Below the pieces are notes generated by a model. The model worked only from the letters and a program-made list of their open reading frames with translations, ran no database searches and was not told the DNA's origin. A stretch of 64,000 nucleotides of DNA, taken from positions 62,001 to 126,000 of the forward strand of contig CAKOGP040001847.1 of NCBI GenBank assembly GCA_933822405.4. The letters run 5' to 3'. Shown here piece after piece: positions 10,945 through 22,262 of the stretch (positions within the stretch are counted from its first letter, which is position 1; each line of letters starts with the position of its first letter). Source of the stretch: Cylindrotheca closterium (taxonomy: Eukaryota; Bacillariophyta; Bacillariophyceae; Bacillariales; Bacillariaceae). Made by a program: the position numbers and the translations under genes.

Positions 10945-12176
10945 TTATGGCACTACAGAGCCATCAGATTCTCCCCGAATTCTCGAAAGAATAGCGTCCA
11001 TGACCTTCGTTTGAGTTTCCATACCTCCAAGTTGCTCCATATTTCGTAATGCTTGCTCGTTGATTCCACCAGGCGTTTGCTCGGCAACCAAATCTTCTAG
11101 CCGATTGGGCTGGTCGCAATCCCGTTCGGCCTCGAGGACGGCGCCCACGTATTGCTTGACCACCAATTCGGATGCCTCTGCGGCCGAAAGATTGGTGTGT
11201 TGCGTCAGCCAGTCTCGCCCATGTTTCATCATGCCATAAATGGGTCCCATGACACAAGTAGTCATCATGGCCGCCTCCAATCCGGACTCGGACTCGAGGG
11301 TCGTGACACCTCCAGTGGCTTCAAAGAGTGACGTCAAAAACGGATTCTTGGTTGGACAGCAGTGCAAACTGATTCCTTGGTGTCTGGCAATCGATGGAAG
11401 ACAAATCATTTTGGAAACCCTCGTGGCGTCCAACTTGGAATCTCGAACAAGGTCGTCCAATTTAGTAGTAGACTGTGGGAAGGTACATCGGAGCAACAAC
11501 AGAACGGTGAGAAACAAAGTATGACGGATTTGGATTTGGTATTTCGAGTGGGCAAAGCAAATACAGCGCCAGTGCGGCACCTTTCCAATTAGAATGACAT
11601 CGTAGCACTTCTATACAACGGAAAACTGCAAATGCATTGCAACAGACAGATCATGACAACAGCACCCACCGCCAGTGACACGAGCGTATGTCTCTTTGTA
11701 TCAAACTTCAGATTCTTGAGGATCTCGGAAGTGAGCTGTGGTAGGACGCAAAGAAAGATAAGATCGTTTTCATCCAGGATCTTTTGGTTTTCCTCCTGGA
11801 CTGTCACCAAGTCAGGAAAGGTTTCAGCCAGCAGTTTCGACTTTTGCTCCGATCGTTTGGAAACAGCAATGGATTCAATCTTAATCTTGGACTGGGTTGC
11901 AATTCCGGTAGCAATGGCGAACGCAATGGTACCGCATCCAATGAAGCCGATTTTGGTGGGATTTCCGTCACTGCCTGCAGCTAGTGCGGTTGTTGAAGAA
12001 GATTCTGTCATTGAGTTGCTGTGATGAGTTTTCGGGGAGTTCTTATTGAGACGTCTACTATTCGAGTTGACTGCTTCTGTAAATCGTGCAAGACTTGCGG
12101 GATTATTTTGAGTTGTGGTAAATGAAGAACCTGTGGCAATGAGAGAAATAAAGACAGCCCACAGTGTCGTTTGCAT
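10945..12176 (-). CDS. P5CR: Pyrroline-5-carboxylate reductase, probably plastid-targeted
   Basis: Predicted 344-residue enzyme that reduces pyrroline-5-carboxylate to proline with NAD(P)H. Exon 1 is 12176-11670 and exon 2 is 11472-10945, joined by a 197-base GTGGGT…CACAG intron to give VSLASTTKLDDL. The dinucleotide-binding motif IGFIGCGTIAFAIATG lies at residues ~76-91. The C-terminal family signature EQTPGGINEQ is present. The N-terminus (MQTTLWAVFISLIATGSSF…) looks like a signal peptide with a Phe directly after the predicted cut (GSS-F), followed by a Ser/Asn-rich transit-like stretch to about residue 70. That is the bipartite pattern used for diatom plastid import. Location is inference; enzyme identity is strong. 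Confidence 0.9.
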
Positions 12177-12412
12177 ACTTCAAAATACAAGAGTGGAAGT
12201 GTCGGCTGTGATTTTGCATCTACAGTACCGGTATTATACTGTCCCGATCTACTTACAATTTTAGTGTGACGTCACCAAGCAGGCCTGCAACGCAACGAAC
12301 GTAACGTTCTGAAGCGGATAACGCAACTTGTTACCATCGCTCTGACATTATTATTCCAGCTCATTTCTCGATAAGACAGCCTCTCTACACTACATAACCT
12401 CCCTAAACAACG

Positions 12413-13052
12413 ATGAAGCTTTCCTCCTTTGCCCTTGCGCTTATTGTAGCGCTCTCCAGCACAGTCGATGCCTTTGTACCAGCAGCATCGATCACACCTA
12501 CCAGAAGCAAGACCTCCAGCACTGAGGTGCACTTGTTCGATATCTTCAACGAAGGCAAGAAGAAGCTAGTGAAATCTCTGGCTGGTGACTACGATGAAGC
12601 TGCCATCAAGGCTCGAGTCGATGGTCTTATCGCAGACAGTCCAGTCTTGATGCTATCTTTCACAACCTGACCCTTTTGTATCAAGTAAGGACCTTTCGAA
12701 ATCTGTTCAGCCAACGTCTGTGTGTGCGTGCTCCCATTTGTCAACGAGTCTGGTATCTCATATCGGTCGTCCCCCTTTCTCTTCATTTCCTATTTTTCTT
12801 TTGTGGGACAGGGCGAAAGAGGTCCTTGATGGTATGAACGCCAAGTATACCGTCGTGGAACTCGACACTGACCCTGATGGAAAGGCCATTCGTGCGGAAA
12901 TGGCTGATTTTGTCGGCAGAACATCAGTCCCAGCCATTTGGATCGAAGGAAGGTTTGTTGGCGGCTGCAACGATGGACCAATGGGCGGAATCATCAAGTT
13001 GAACGAGAGTGGAGAACTTACCGGACTCTTGAAGGCTGCTGGTGCATTGTAA
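12413..13052 (+). CDS. Glutaredoxin with predicted selenocysteine in the active site (UPFC)
   Basis: Predicted 170-residue glutaredoxin. Exon 1 is 12413-12684 and exon 2 is 12812-13052, with a 127-base intron (GTAAGG…GACAG). A single in-frame TGA at 12668-12670 falls exactly on the first cysteine of the CxxC active site. Reading through gives SFTT-U-PFC-IKAKEVLDG with U at residue 86 and the resolving Cys at 89. The frame stays open across the join to a normal TAA at 13050-13052. Downstream, TSVPAIW (cis-Pro loop) and GGCNDG (glutathione-binding site) are intact, so this is not a decayed gene. A SECIS hairpin lies about 100 bases past the stop. The N-terminus MKLSSFALALIVALSSTVDA-FVP is a classic diatom signal peptide plus plastid motif. 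Role: thiol-disulfide or deglutathionylation chemistry in the plastid. If the TGA were a real stop, the product would be an 85-residue fragment without active site. Confidence 0.85.
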
Positions 13053-13149
13053 ATAGACGAATGAAAAGACATCACTAGATATTGGTGAAACTCTGCGAAC
13101 CCAAAGTCACTTGAGGATCAAGTAGGTGTATGGCCAGCATCTTTCAGTT

Positions 13150-13220
13150 ACAGGCGCGAATGACGAGAATGGGAACTAGTTGGACAATCTTACATAGATT
13201 CCAGTCTCTGAAATGCGAAA
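13150..13220 (+). promoter_or_regulatory. SECIS element in the glutaredoxin 3' UTR
   Basis: A hairpin with eukaryotic SECIS features. ATGA is at 13160-13163, with the quartet TGAC (13161-13164) facing TGAA (13209-13212). Helix II pairs 13165-13174 with 13199-13208 (GAGA/TCTC, one A·G mismatch, TGG/CCA, then G·T and A-T). AA lies at 13174-13175, ten bases after ATGA, which is within the usual spacing. A small upper stem CTAGT/ACATAG suggests a type II SECIS. A short lower helix CGC/GCG flanks the quartet. The pairings were found by eye. Confidence 0.8.
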
Positions 13221-13448
13221 CAAATGAAAGCTCTAGGTATACAAGACAGTGATAAATGCACAAGTGATCAAACTGGGATAATTCATCCATTACAACTATT
13301 TATATGTAGCACTGTATATCATATGAATTTGGCAGCCACCCTCCAAGTTGCCCTCTGCAAACTAATAAGGTGGCGGCTGTTCGTTTTTTTGTCGGCACGA
13401 ATCGCCGAGTAATGCTCATGTCCTCCTCACCACAGGCGGAGGAGGTTT

Positions 13449-16400
13449 CTAGCATTTTATTTCTTCATCCCATCGCTTCCAGCCAGTAGTAACATTGGAT
13501 GGGAGGACAGTTTCCTTGACACCATCTGGAACGGTACTGCCACCTGCTATCTTTTGGAACCAAAGTCCAATGGTGGCGAGCATGTCACAAGCCATCATGC
13601 GAACTTCCGAAATAGTGTTCATATCCTGAGCCACCAATACGAGAGATGAGAGTACATCACTCGTGTTGGTGATGGCCATCAAGCATCCTGGATCGGTAGA
13701 CAGGTTGAAAAGTGCCGCCATGGCTGCCTTTTGTTCCTCAGCTTGAGTCCGCAACACACTCATGCTCAGTAATTCGAGTGCAAATGCACTGACCAAGACA
13801 TGCTTTCCAGCCGCACTGGCGGAAATATTCTGAAGCATTCGGAGTGCCCAAACGCGATCTTCCTCGCGCTCGGAAGTAGAAAGACGTAGCATCACGGGCA
13901 CAACGCTGGGGTGTTCCGCCAGAATTTCGTCGTTTGAGGGTAGACGAGTGAGGTTGCACAAGATCTCCAAACATTTTGTGTGCATGGGGTGCTCATACTG
14001 CTGAGACAGGATCAGCAGTGCATTTAGAAGCGATGTGCTGTGACACATAAAGTGCTGTCCAAGGAAGATAAAAATATATTGGGGTGAGAAGTGTATCATT
14101 CTTTGGGCACATCATTTCACGGTCATTTACTTACACCTGCGGCACATTGTTTCGAGAGATGAAGAAGAGCAGCGCATGCATTCGTAGTAACCTGCTTTTT
14201 GGTCTCTTTCTTCTTTTCCTCCATTTCTTTTTGCTTCAACTTTGTAGACTGACGGTGTTGTTTGTTTCTACCGCTGGTAGTCGCATACGATATCTCCGAT
14301 TCTAACGAGGAGGAAGCATCTGACGAGGAGTCTGAGCCAGACGAGAACTCGTCAGATGCATAGTTAGCGTCATTCTCGTGGACTTCGTCCAATTGTTTCA
14401 CAGGCTGTGCTTTTTGACTATCGGTACCCAATAGAGAGGCGGCCAAGACATCAAGCAGGTCTTCTACTTGTGCCATGGGCTCCCTGAGGTGACCTGACTT
14501 TGCGATCATTGCCAACACACTGCATGCAGCCATTCTGATCTCTCCAGAGTCCTCAGCGGCACAGCATACAATCGACTCGACCAAATCAGGATGGTAGAAA
14601 ATGACCACACGGTTTTCCTTTTGCATGCAAACACGCAGCAGGATCTCAAGTGCCCGAGTCCTGGTTCCGAAGGCTGCCTCACGATCCTTACCAACAAGAT
14701 CGGTTGTCAAAGCAACGATCAACGCATCGAAGAATCCATCAGTTCGCGCGAGTGCGAGTTGATTACTCTTGTTCATGGCGAACATCTTCAATGCTCCACA
14801 AGCATTGAACCTTCTTGTGACTGATTCACCCATGATCGACGCCTGAAGTTTTTGAATCTCATCGGTTGGTTCCAGCACGCAAAGTTGGGGAATAGGAGCC
14901 TCAACTCTATTCGCATTGATAATGTCCTCCTCTGAGCGAGTGGTATACTCGCCGGGTGGATCACTGTATTTGTTCTTTAGTGATACTCGTGTTGATTCTG
15001 GTCCCAACTCTTTCTCAGGAACACACGTGCGGTACAGACTACCCAATGGATCGAATGGCGGTGTTGACTCCTCATTGTCATGCTGCTCTGCTTCGGCTTC
15101 GTGGCGAACGTCTTCCGCTTGTCCGACGTTGTGTGTCGAGGTTTCTTCTTCCTCGCAGTATTCATTGTCCTCAGCAGTGTATTGAGAAGGCACCGGCGAA
15201 GGCATTAACTGACCATCCATGCTGGGTGTTGTTGGAGCCACTTCGATGAGGGAATTCTTCTCGTTGCTTTCTCCCGATTTTGCGAGAACTGCACTAAATT
15301 GTTGTCCTTCCATGGAACCATCAATGACTTCGGGCAACGGGGCTTTACTTTCGGTTTGCTTTTCTGTGGCCGCCATGAAACCCAGCCCCAAAGCTGCAAA
15401 ATCTCGTGCTCGAGCTTCCCGAGCAGCATCGAAAAACGCAAACAGTGGGTGTTTGGCTTCTTTTTCGTGCTGGTCATGTTGCACTTCGGGATCGTTTGCT
15501 GGTTCTTCCTCGATGACGTTGGTGTGACCTTCTCTTCCTGCAGCAAATTGAATCTCATCATCGTGGCTAGCTCCAAAGTTTCCGAGCTCGTTGATTACAT
15601 CAGTAGCGGTGTCGTGTTGCACCTCAGGATCGTTTTCTGGCTCTCCCTCGACAACATTGGCGTTGGCATGTCCTTCACATGCTCCAGCAACTTGAATTTC
15701 ATCATCACGGCTAGCTCCAAAGTTTCCGAGCGCGTTGATTGCACCAGCAGCGGTGTCATGTTGAACTTCGGGATCCTTTGCTGGCTCTTCCTCGACGGCA
15801 TCGGCGTTCGTGCGTCCTTTGCTTGCTGCAGCAACTTGAATCCCATCATCATGGCTAGCTCCAAAGTTTCCAAGCGCGTTGTTTACATCAGCAGCGGTGT
15901 CATGTTGAACTTCGGGATCGTCTGCCGGCTCTTTCTCTAATGCATTGGCGTTGGCTCCTTCACTTGCTGCAGAAACTGGAATCCCATTATCATGGCTAGC
16001 ACCACCAAAGAAGCCGCCGAGCGCGATGATTACATCAGCAGCGTTGCGGGGACTTTGGACCGGTGTAACATATGAAACTCCTTCTGGTTGGATGTTAGTT
16101 GCCTGTTCGTCCATAGTCATATTCTCAGCATCGGCAGTATTGTCATTTGCTGATTCCTCCACAGAGGCACCTTCACCTTCCAAGCATTTCTCAGAAGTGG
16201 TTTCGAAATTGTCTGGACATTCAACCTCGTCCGAATCATATCGTACCTCAATGTTCTCCTCGTTGACATCCTCGGTTGATGGTTCCGCCTGGGTGTCGGG
16301 GCGTTGGGCAACTGAAGCATCATTAGAAATCACCTCCGCGTTGTCTTCTGAACCAATTTCCTTGCTCTTCGCTCGGAAAGTGAGGCCTTTTCTTTCATCT

Positions 16401-18493
16401 CGATCTTGGAACAAAGACATTAGCTTGCCGAAACCAGAGGCCAAGTCCAATGGGCCCTCATCGGTGGCATCTCGAGCTGTTTCGGCTCTGAAAGTGCGCG
16501 ATTCTGCCGTATCATTGTGAGAATCTTCCATAACATCCTCGGTTGTTTCCCCCAAATCGATGAGGGTCTCATTCTCTGTTTCTGTTTTGACAGTTCGCGA
16601 TTCTTCCTTTTCGCTGTGAGGATCTTCATCAGTCTCTGCTGTCTCCACCGAGTCGATGAGTGCCTCTTCAACTTGTTGGTCAGTCACAGGTTCGGCATCC
16701 ACTTCATTTTCGTCCAAACAGGTGGCCTTGCTCTCAACGGGTTCGGTAACCACGGGTTCTTCCTTCGAAATATGAGAATCATTCACTACTTCTGCCGTTT
16801 CCACCGAGTTAGTAAAGGTTTTTTCGGCTTGTTGTTCAGTCACAGATTCGTCATTTGCTTCCTCATCAGCAGCTTCCTGATTCTCTTTGCTTTCAACCTT
16901 GTCATCACTGTCCTTCTGTTTCTTTGCAACCATCTCTTTGTCCATGCAATCGTTTGCTGGGACCTCGGTTCCTTGATCCAATGTCATTTTATCTTGGTCA
17001 TCGGGATTGCCTTGTGAATCCTCATGACTGTCCTCTTTGACAATGTGCATTGGTTGCCTGAGTTTGCGAAGGCGGTCAGCCCGCGATTCTTGTTTCATGG
17101 AAACAGCAGCTGCCATCTTAATATCCGCCTTCTCTGTATCACTCTTTCGCGAATCTTCCAAGGCTTTGACGGTCGTCTCTTGGCTCAGTGGAAGAATTGG
17201 ATAAGTCTTAACACGAGTCTTCTTCATGTCCCTTTTCTCTGATGTGTCAACCTTTTCGATGGCATTTAGCGGACCAAAATCTTCCGAGCCTACAGATGTA
17301 ACACTGTTTTGTGTAGGGGACACAGCTCGGAGCTGTGCATCCCTGCTTCGTGGTGGGCTAACATATTCAACATGATTCGTCAGATCGATAATATTCATTC
17401 CAGCAGCTGTGTGCTCCATCGCTCGAATGATCGGGTTATCGAGAGAGCAAAAGACGGTGGGTTGACCAATACTTGACATGGAAGGGGCCACACTGTACCC
17501 ATATACAAGCCCATAGTCTTCAGATACCATCGAATCAAGGACCATTGAATCAAGTGGTTCTTCGCCATCTTCAGCAGATCTCCAAGTTGAGCTTGGTCCT
17601 TCAGATCTCCAAGTTGAATGGGGTCCTTCAGATCTCCAAGTTGAGTTTGGGCCCTCAGATCTCCATGTTGAGCTAGCTGCGAGCTGAATCGTCTCTCTAT
17701 CGTCGAAGGTTTGCACATCTTCCGCATCTGTCAAGTCTACGATTTGTGGTGGGTTTCGTTCAATTTCTTCGTTAGACGCACCACCACACTTGACCCTATT
17801 GAATGCTTCTTGAGCAACCTTCTTTGCGTTTGCAATTTCGTCTTCTACTTTCCGAATAACATAATCAGATGGATTGGCCATCATGTTAGCGGATGGTGAC
17901 ATAGTCTGAACATACTTCATCGCAGCGCTCTGTGCTGCATGTTCGACTCCGCCATATCCTCCAGTCTGCTCGGATGGGTTCTCGTAGATGACATAGCCAT
18001 CTGGTTGATCCCGTTGACTATCGGTGCTTGGAGACACGGTAGTTTTTCCGTTGAGTAACGATTGGGCATGCTGAAGCGTAGTCGATCGAGACGTGGAAAT
18101 CATATTCTCAAGAGAAGGAAAGAAAGAAGTGTATGGTTTCTGAGCTCCCGAACTCTGCTTGTGTGGACTCAACGACTGTGTTGCTTTGCGAGCTTTGAAC
18201 AAGGCGTCCTGGACCATGCCAGAGATTTCGTCCTCAGACATCACTCCTCTGCTTCCATCTTGATATGTGTTGGCATCAGATTCTTCAGTTCGCTGTTCAA
18301 GAATTTCCTCCACTGTTCCAAAGACGGTTTTGACCGGTGGAAGGTTGTATCCTTTCTGCCGCTGATGCTGATCCATCAGTGGTCCATTTTGAACCTCCTC
18401 CTTCATGGCAATGCAATTCTTGTTGCAAGGAGCCCAAAAGAGTTGTGCCAAAGCAGAAGTATTGGGGTGAAAAATGTGACCGTCGCCAATCAT
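13449..18493 (-). CDS. Large armadillo-repeat protein with acidic repeats
   Basis: Predicted 1654-residue protein. Exon 1 is 18493-14135 and exon 2 is 14054-13449, with an 80-base GTAAGT…GACAG intron in phase. The first ~1200 residues are acidic and low in complexity, and include four 9-residue STWRSEGP-type repeats and a block of 48-residue tandem repeats. The last ~400 residues form helical armadillo-like repeats (for example CGALKMFAMNKSN, MAACSVLAMIAKS, MHTKCLEILCNLTRLPSND, LWALRMLQNIS-like segments). Armadillo folds usually bind other proteins. No catalytic motif is visible and the function is unknown. The start could also be the later ATG at residue 30. The downstream 201-residue exon alone would lack the first half of the armadillo block, so the join is preferred. 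Confidence 0.8.
15470..15935 (-). repeat. Tandem 144-base (48-residue) repeats in the armadillo gene
   Basis: Inside exon 1 of the armadillo-protein gene, a unit built on 'EPxxDPEVQHDTA…ALGNFGASHDD…' occurs three times nearly complete, plus a fourth truncated copy. The units are 46-48 residues long. A diverged half-unit precedes them. The DNA copies remain similar enough for unequal crossing-over to change repeat number. Confidence 0.85.
17577..17676 (-). repeat. Tandem 27-base (9-residue) STWRSEGP repeats
   Basis: Four consecutive 27-base units, nearly identical at DNA level (GATCTCCAAGTTGA… on the plus strand), encode STWRSEGP-x in the N-terminal part of the armadillo protein. It is a coding minisatellite. 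Confidence 0.9.
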
Positions 18494-18840
18494 CCATCAA
18501 TTAAGTACTTAGTAAATTTCACCATAAGTAATTGTGGTCGCTAGAGACCATCGAGCGAAGATAAATTTTATTCATGCATAAAGTGTAAATCATCGCTTGC
18601 GACACGATTGCGACAATCCTTCTGCTCGACGACTTCACGCCAAGCCCATAACCCGATCATATGCACTTGGTTGGAAGAGCAGCATTCGTCAGTCATGTGT
18701 ACGTCGGATCTTCTCTAAATTTGAAATTACGACACCTGTGACGTGACAGAGGGAAACCTTGGTCAGGACGTTTGAAATTGTCATACAAACCTCTTCGTCC
18801 TTCGTGTCGTTCCAGAAGTACTACTCCAGAGAAACATATT
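18494..18840. other. Divergent promoter region, armadillo gene / FKBP
   Basis: A 347-base gap between the divergently transcribed armadillo-protein gene and the FKBP gene. I see no open frame, RNA or repeat that I can support. Confidence 0.45.
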
Positions 18841-19698
18841 ATGAAGGTCAGCAAAGTTACCATGGCATTGATCAGTCTTTTATCCACACGTGCAGGAGCT
18901 TTCACTTCTGTTGCCCGCCGATCGGCAGTCTCTACCACTGCTCGTTTCATGTCTGGCCCCATGCCATACGATGACGACAAGATGCCCTTCTACGCTTTGG
19001 GAACCAACTTGGCACTTCAAGTCGGAGGACAAGGAAACTTCAAGACTCTGCTTGACGATAAGGAACTTGAAATTGTTTTGGAAGGTGCGTCATGTGGTTT
19101 AGATCTTACAATTGTTTTCGTCGGGAGTGATGTCACCTCACAATTGAGTTCCAATCACTTTTCTTGACTTTCCTTTCTATTCACAATCACTGCAGCCTTC
19201 TGCGAAAACTTGCGTGGAACCAACGCCCAAGACCCCCGTGCCGTTTTGACAACCTACGGACAAGAATTGAATAAGATCTTGGGCGAACGTACCGCTGGAA
19301 TTGTTGAGCGTGTCAAGAAGGATGGAGACGATTACATCAAAAACTTCTTGGACTGCAACGACGAAGCCGTCCAAACAGCATCTGGATTGGTCTACTACCC
19401 CATGGTTGAGGGAACTGGAGCATCACCTACCCTTTCAAACCAAGTGGAGGTTCATTACCACGGAACTTTGACTGACGGAACCGTATTCGACTCTTCTGTC
19501 GAACGTGGCCAAACTATCAGCTTTGCTTTGGGTGGAGTCATCAAGGGATGGCAAGAAGGGCTTGCCATGATGAAGGAAGGAGGAAAGGCCACTTTGGTAA
19601 TTCCATCTGACTTGGCATATGGAGATGGCGGCAGTGGAGATGCTATCCCTCCAGGTGCCACTCTCAAGTTCGAGGTTGAATTGTTCAAGGTTCAGTAA
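18841..19698 (+). CDS. FKBP-type peptidyl-prolyl isomerase, probably plastid-targeted
   Basis: Predicted 248-residue protein. Exon 1 is 18841-19084 and exon 2 is 19196-19698, with a 111-base GTGCGT…TGCAG intron that rejoins as EIVLEAFCENL. The C-terminal ~110 residues are a standard FKBP domain: VEVHYHGTLTDGTVFDSS, FALGGVIKGWQEGLAMM, LAYGDGGSGDAIPPGATL and a final FEVELFKV. Cis-trans prolyl isomerisation is the expected activity. The middle region (residues 50-130) resembles the N-terminal dimerisation part of bacterial Mip/FkpA-type FKBPs, but that is tentative. The N-terminus MKVSKVTMALISLLSTRAGA-F has the diatom signal-peptide-plus-F plastid pattern, followed by a basic, Ser-rich transit segment. 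Confidence 0.9.
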
Positions 19699-19909
19699 AA
19701 GAATTGTAGTGACTTCGTATGGAAGTATAGAAATGTTCCTGTGCAGACTGCCTACCGGTACCTGGTACCGATACCTATCAATATTGACGTTGCAGGCAAA
19801 ACAGTGTATCAGCAACTCAATAAGTACTAGACGTGAATCGGCTCATCAATCTATGTTTCCCCACAGTCAACAACATGCAAATTAAAATAAAGTTTAGACA
19901 GATCACTCA

Positions 19910-20455
19910 TTATGATTCCATCGTTTCACCATCATCGATTTGTCCCAGATAATTGTCCTTGATAGTTCCAATTGCCGTAATATTGCCTTGTTCCACAGTT
20001 CTTCCCTTGATTCTTAATCTCACACCACACCCAGATGATATTACTACTTCTTTATCGTCACTGATCCATGCATCTTTACTCCCATCAAATCCATTGAACA
20101 TTTCTTCAGGCATGGAATGCTTGGAGACAAAAATACGGAGAGGACCGCAAAAGGCAAAGAATCCGAGCGCATTGCATTGGGTGACCACTGCATCCAAAAC
20201 CTCATTGATAAACGGGCGCAATAGCAAAGCTGTGTATTTGACAGTAAACACAACATCACCCGAATCGTACTCGATGATTCCAGACTTGATCTGATCTTCT
20301 GGGACTTCAATGACATTGACCACATATCCGTAGTTGGCAAGCGCAAGCCCTTCTACTTCTTCCTTCAGTAAGCGGACAATGGTAGCCTTCAGTTTGGGTC
20401 CAAAGTGAACCGGCGTTAGAACAATTTCATGTTCTAACTGCTTGACGTAGAACAT
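19910..20455 (-). CDS. RPB7: RNA polymerase II subunit RPB7
   Basis: A 181-residue intronless protein matching RPB7, the subunit that with RPB4 forms the stalk of RNA polymerase II. It starts MFYVKQLEHEIVL, as this family does. The N-terminal tip domain contains 'GYVVNVIEV'. The OB-fold part includes FFAFCGPLRIFVSKHSMP and GCGVRLRIKG, ending near GTIKDNYLGQI. The length is close to the family norm of about 170-180. It lies convergent to the FKBP gene. Confidence 0.93.
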   Translation of the reverse strand: MFYVKQLEHEIVLTPVHFGPKLKATIVRLLKEEVEGLALANYGYVVNVIEVPEDQIKSGIIEYDSGDVVFTVKYTALLLRPFINEVLDAVVTQCNALGFFAFCGPLRIFVSKHSMPEEMFNGFDGSKDAWISDDKEVVISSGCGVRLRIKGRTVEQGNITAIGTIKDNYLGQIDDGETMES

Positions 20456-21026
20456 TTTGTCGTGTGATTATAAGCAAGCTGAACGGAGAGAGCAAGCTAG
20501 AATGCCAATGAAGTGATGTATTGATTTATTGTGCTCAAGTATCAATCCTGAGGGCGATGATTCATTCGTCGTTCTATCAACGATTTTGATATTTTAGCTC
20601 GTTATTCTTGGAAGAAAGCGCTAATTTAGGTTTGAAACGTTGTTGGTTCGTGACAATACTGTTGTACTTGGTCTTTGTTAGTTTGGGTGCCCCAGGCTAC
20701 AGTATGGTGTTAAAATGTGTGTTGCCAATATGGAACGTAGTGCCGGTAGACCACCAGACGGCATATTTTCGACTCTTTCGAGTACATCCAAACCTAGGTA
20801 CTGTAGTTTCAGTTTATTTTATAACATGATATTGTTGATACTGTAGTCTTTTTACAATTGTTCCGATTTCACATTCGACATGTTCATGCATGCATGCATC
20901 CACTCCACTCCACCCCATTCCACTACACTAGTTGTAGCAATTGCGGCACATTTGATTATTCCTTCCACAGACACAAATATTGCAGTCACTCTTTAATTCT
21001 GGCAATTCTCCCGTTTGCAATACATT
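20456..21026. other. Intergenic, left flank of the duplicated segment
   Basis: No supported gene. It contains GCATGCATGCATCC and CACTCCAC low-complexity DNA near 20885-20930. Homology to the second copy of the duplicated segment starts at about 21027. Confidence 0.5.
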
Positions 21027-21470
21027 GAGCATGCAGGTTCACTCCCCCATGCTTGTGAATCGATTGTTCTGTGCCGTTAATTGGACTATTTCCGTAATGA
21101 ACATGTGATCTCCTGGTAATGCACCCACGAATTGGTTGTCGTTCAAACTCAGAGTCAAGAGTCTACCGTCACCCGCATTGATGACATTTCCCAATCGATT
21201 GTGGTCCAGATGCAAGTGACGTAGCGCACGAACTCGCTAAAATCCGGCAAGATGCCACTGCAACGATTCCGTCCCAAGTCAAAATTGAACATTTGCCGTA
21301 ACTTGTGGTTAGGGTTCGACATTGCAATCCGGTATCGCTTTGCCTATTTCGTTGCATTCCTGCACAAAATTAATCATTGCAGACTCCATTACAGGATGAG
21401 ATGTCTTCTGCAACCGTCATTCGCAATGCCACTATATAATCAGCTTCCCTTCCATCGCTTCAAATGTATC
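21027..21470 (-). pseudogene. Decayed leucine-rich-repeat gene fragment (copy 1)
   Basis: Read on the minus strand, plant-type LRR motifs appear in broken frames, for example LGRNRCSGILPDF and, in another frame, LSLNDNQFVGALPGD. Frame changes and stops separate them, so no intact product is possible. The same fragment occurs at 27107-27550. Confidence 0.7.
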
Positions 21471-22262
21471 ACTTTGAGCCTTCGCAAAAGCAAGCAAGCA
21501 AGTCTTGTCTACCATTCAAGACTTCAAAAGGCCGACCCTTCAACGTATCCAAGTTATCAAATTCAAACGAATCAATTGAAGCCGTTTTTGCATCAAGCAA
21601 GGTCAAGAGTTGTGGGTTCGGCTCGTTTTTGAAAGGAAGCTCAGCGCCTACAATCTTCATTTCTGATGAATGGCCAGCAATTTTTGTAGATAATCTTGAC
21701 TCCCAGATCCAGCCCGCGAGGCTTCATGCTTTGGGCTTGCAAAGTAACTTGCCAACAAGTTTTTCCAGACTGTCGCTAGACTTCTGATTCTCTTTTGACT
21801 AAAAACCTTCTGGGTCATTTAATGTAAGGTGATGAAAACTTCATCTTGAAGCTGTTCCGAAATCGGTTCGTTGAAATGGTGTGGCACAGAAGCCCAGGAT
21901 ATACTTTCTTGCCAATAGTAGCCCTTAGAAAATCATTCAAGACAGAAAGATTTACAACTATCGTGGAAAAAGCTTGTATAGCACTATCAACAATCTGTTT
22001 TGCATTGTCGGGATCACTCAGGCACAGTCGTGGTACACCGCCAACATACCGGTATGCTTCTTTCGTGCTCTCGACGAGGTTTTCGCCTTCCTTAGATATC
22101 TTTTTCGCCATTATATCGAGCTCCAATTCGCTTGCGGGGTCAACAAAGCAAAAGTTTCCAGCAATTTGTGTCCACGATTGTTGCTGTCTCAAGGAGCTGC
22201 ATCTCGTTTCGTTTGCAGAACTGACAATTAGAACAAAACCTGGTCGGTACGATTGTGGTCAG
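21470..22262 (-). pseudogene. Decayed Crinkler/RHS-type NTPase fragment (copy 1)
   Basis: Minus-strand frames hold the C-terminal part of a protein with the motif YVGGVPRLCL. From family knowledge, a 'GGxPR' motif is typical of the NTPase domain found in Crinkler- and RHS-type proteins. The longest open piece ends at 21815, and a later piece in another frame ends at 21469. At least two frame shifts separate them and the N-terminal P-loop half is missing. It is a broken remnant and I give no restored version. Confidence 0.6.

Noticed and set aside
12413..12670. The TGA at 12668 as the true stop of an 85-residue protein
   Set aside because: It would end just before the glutaredoxin active site, while PFCIKAKEVLDG and the remaining motifs continue in frame through a clean splice, and a SECIS-like fold follows the later stop.
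13325..13395. CAGCCACC…GGTGGCGGCTG hairpin as a second SECIS
   Set aside because: It lacks the ATGA/GA quartet and AA loop; it may only be a terminator-like fold.
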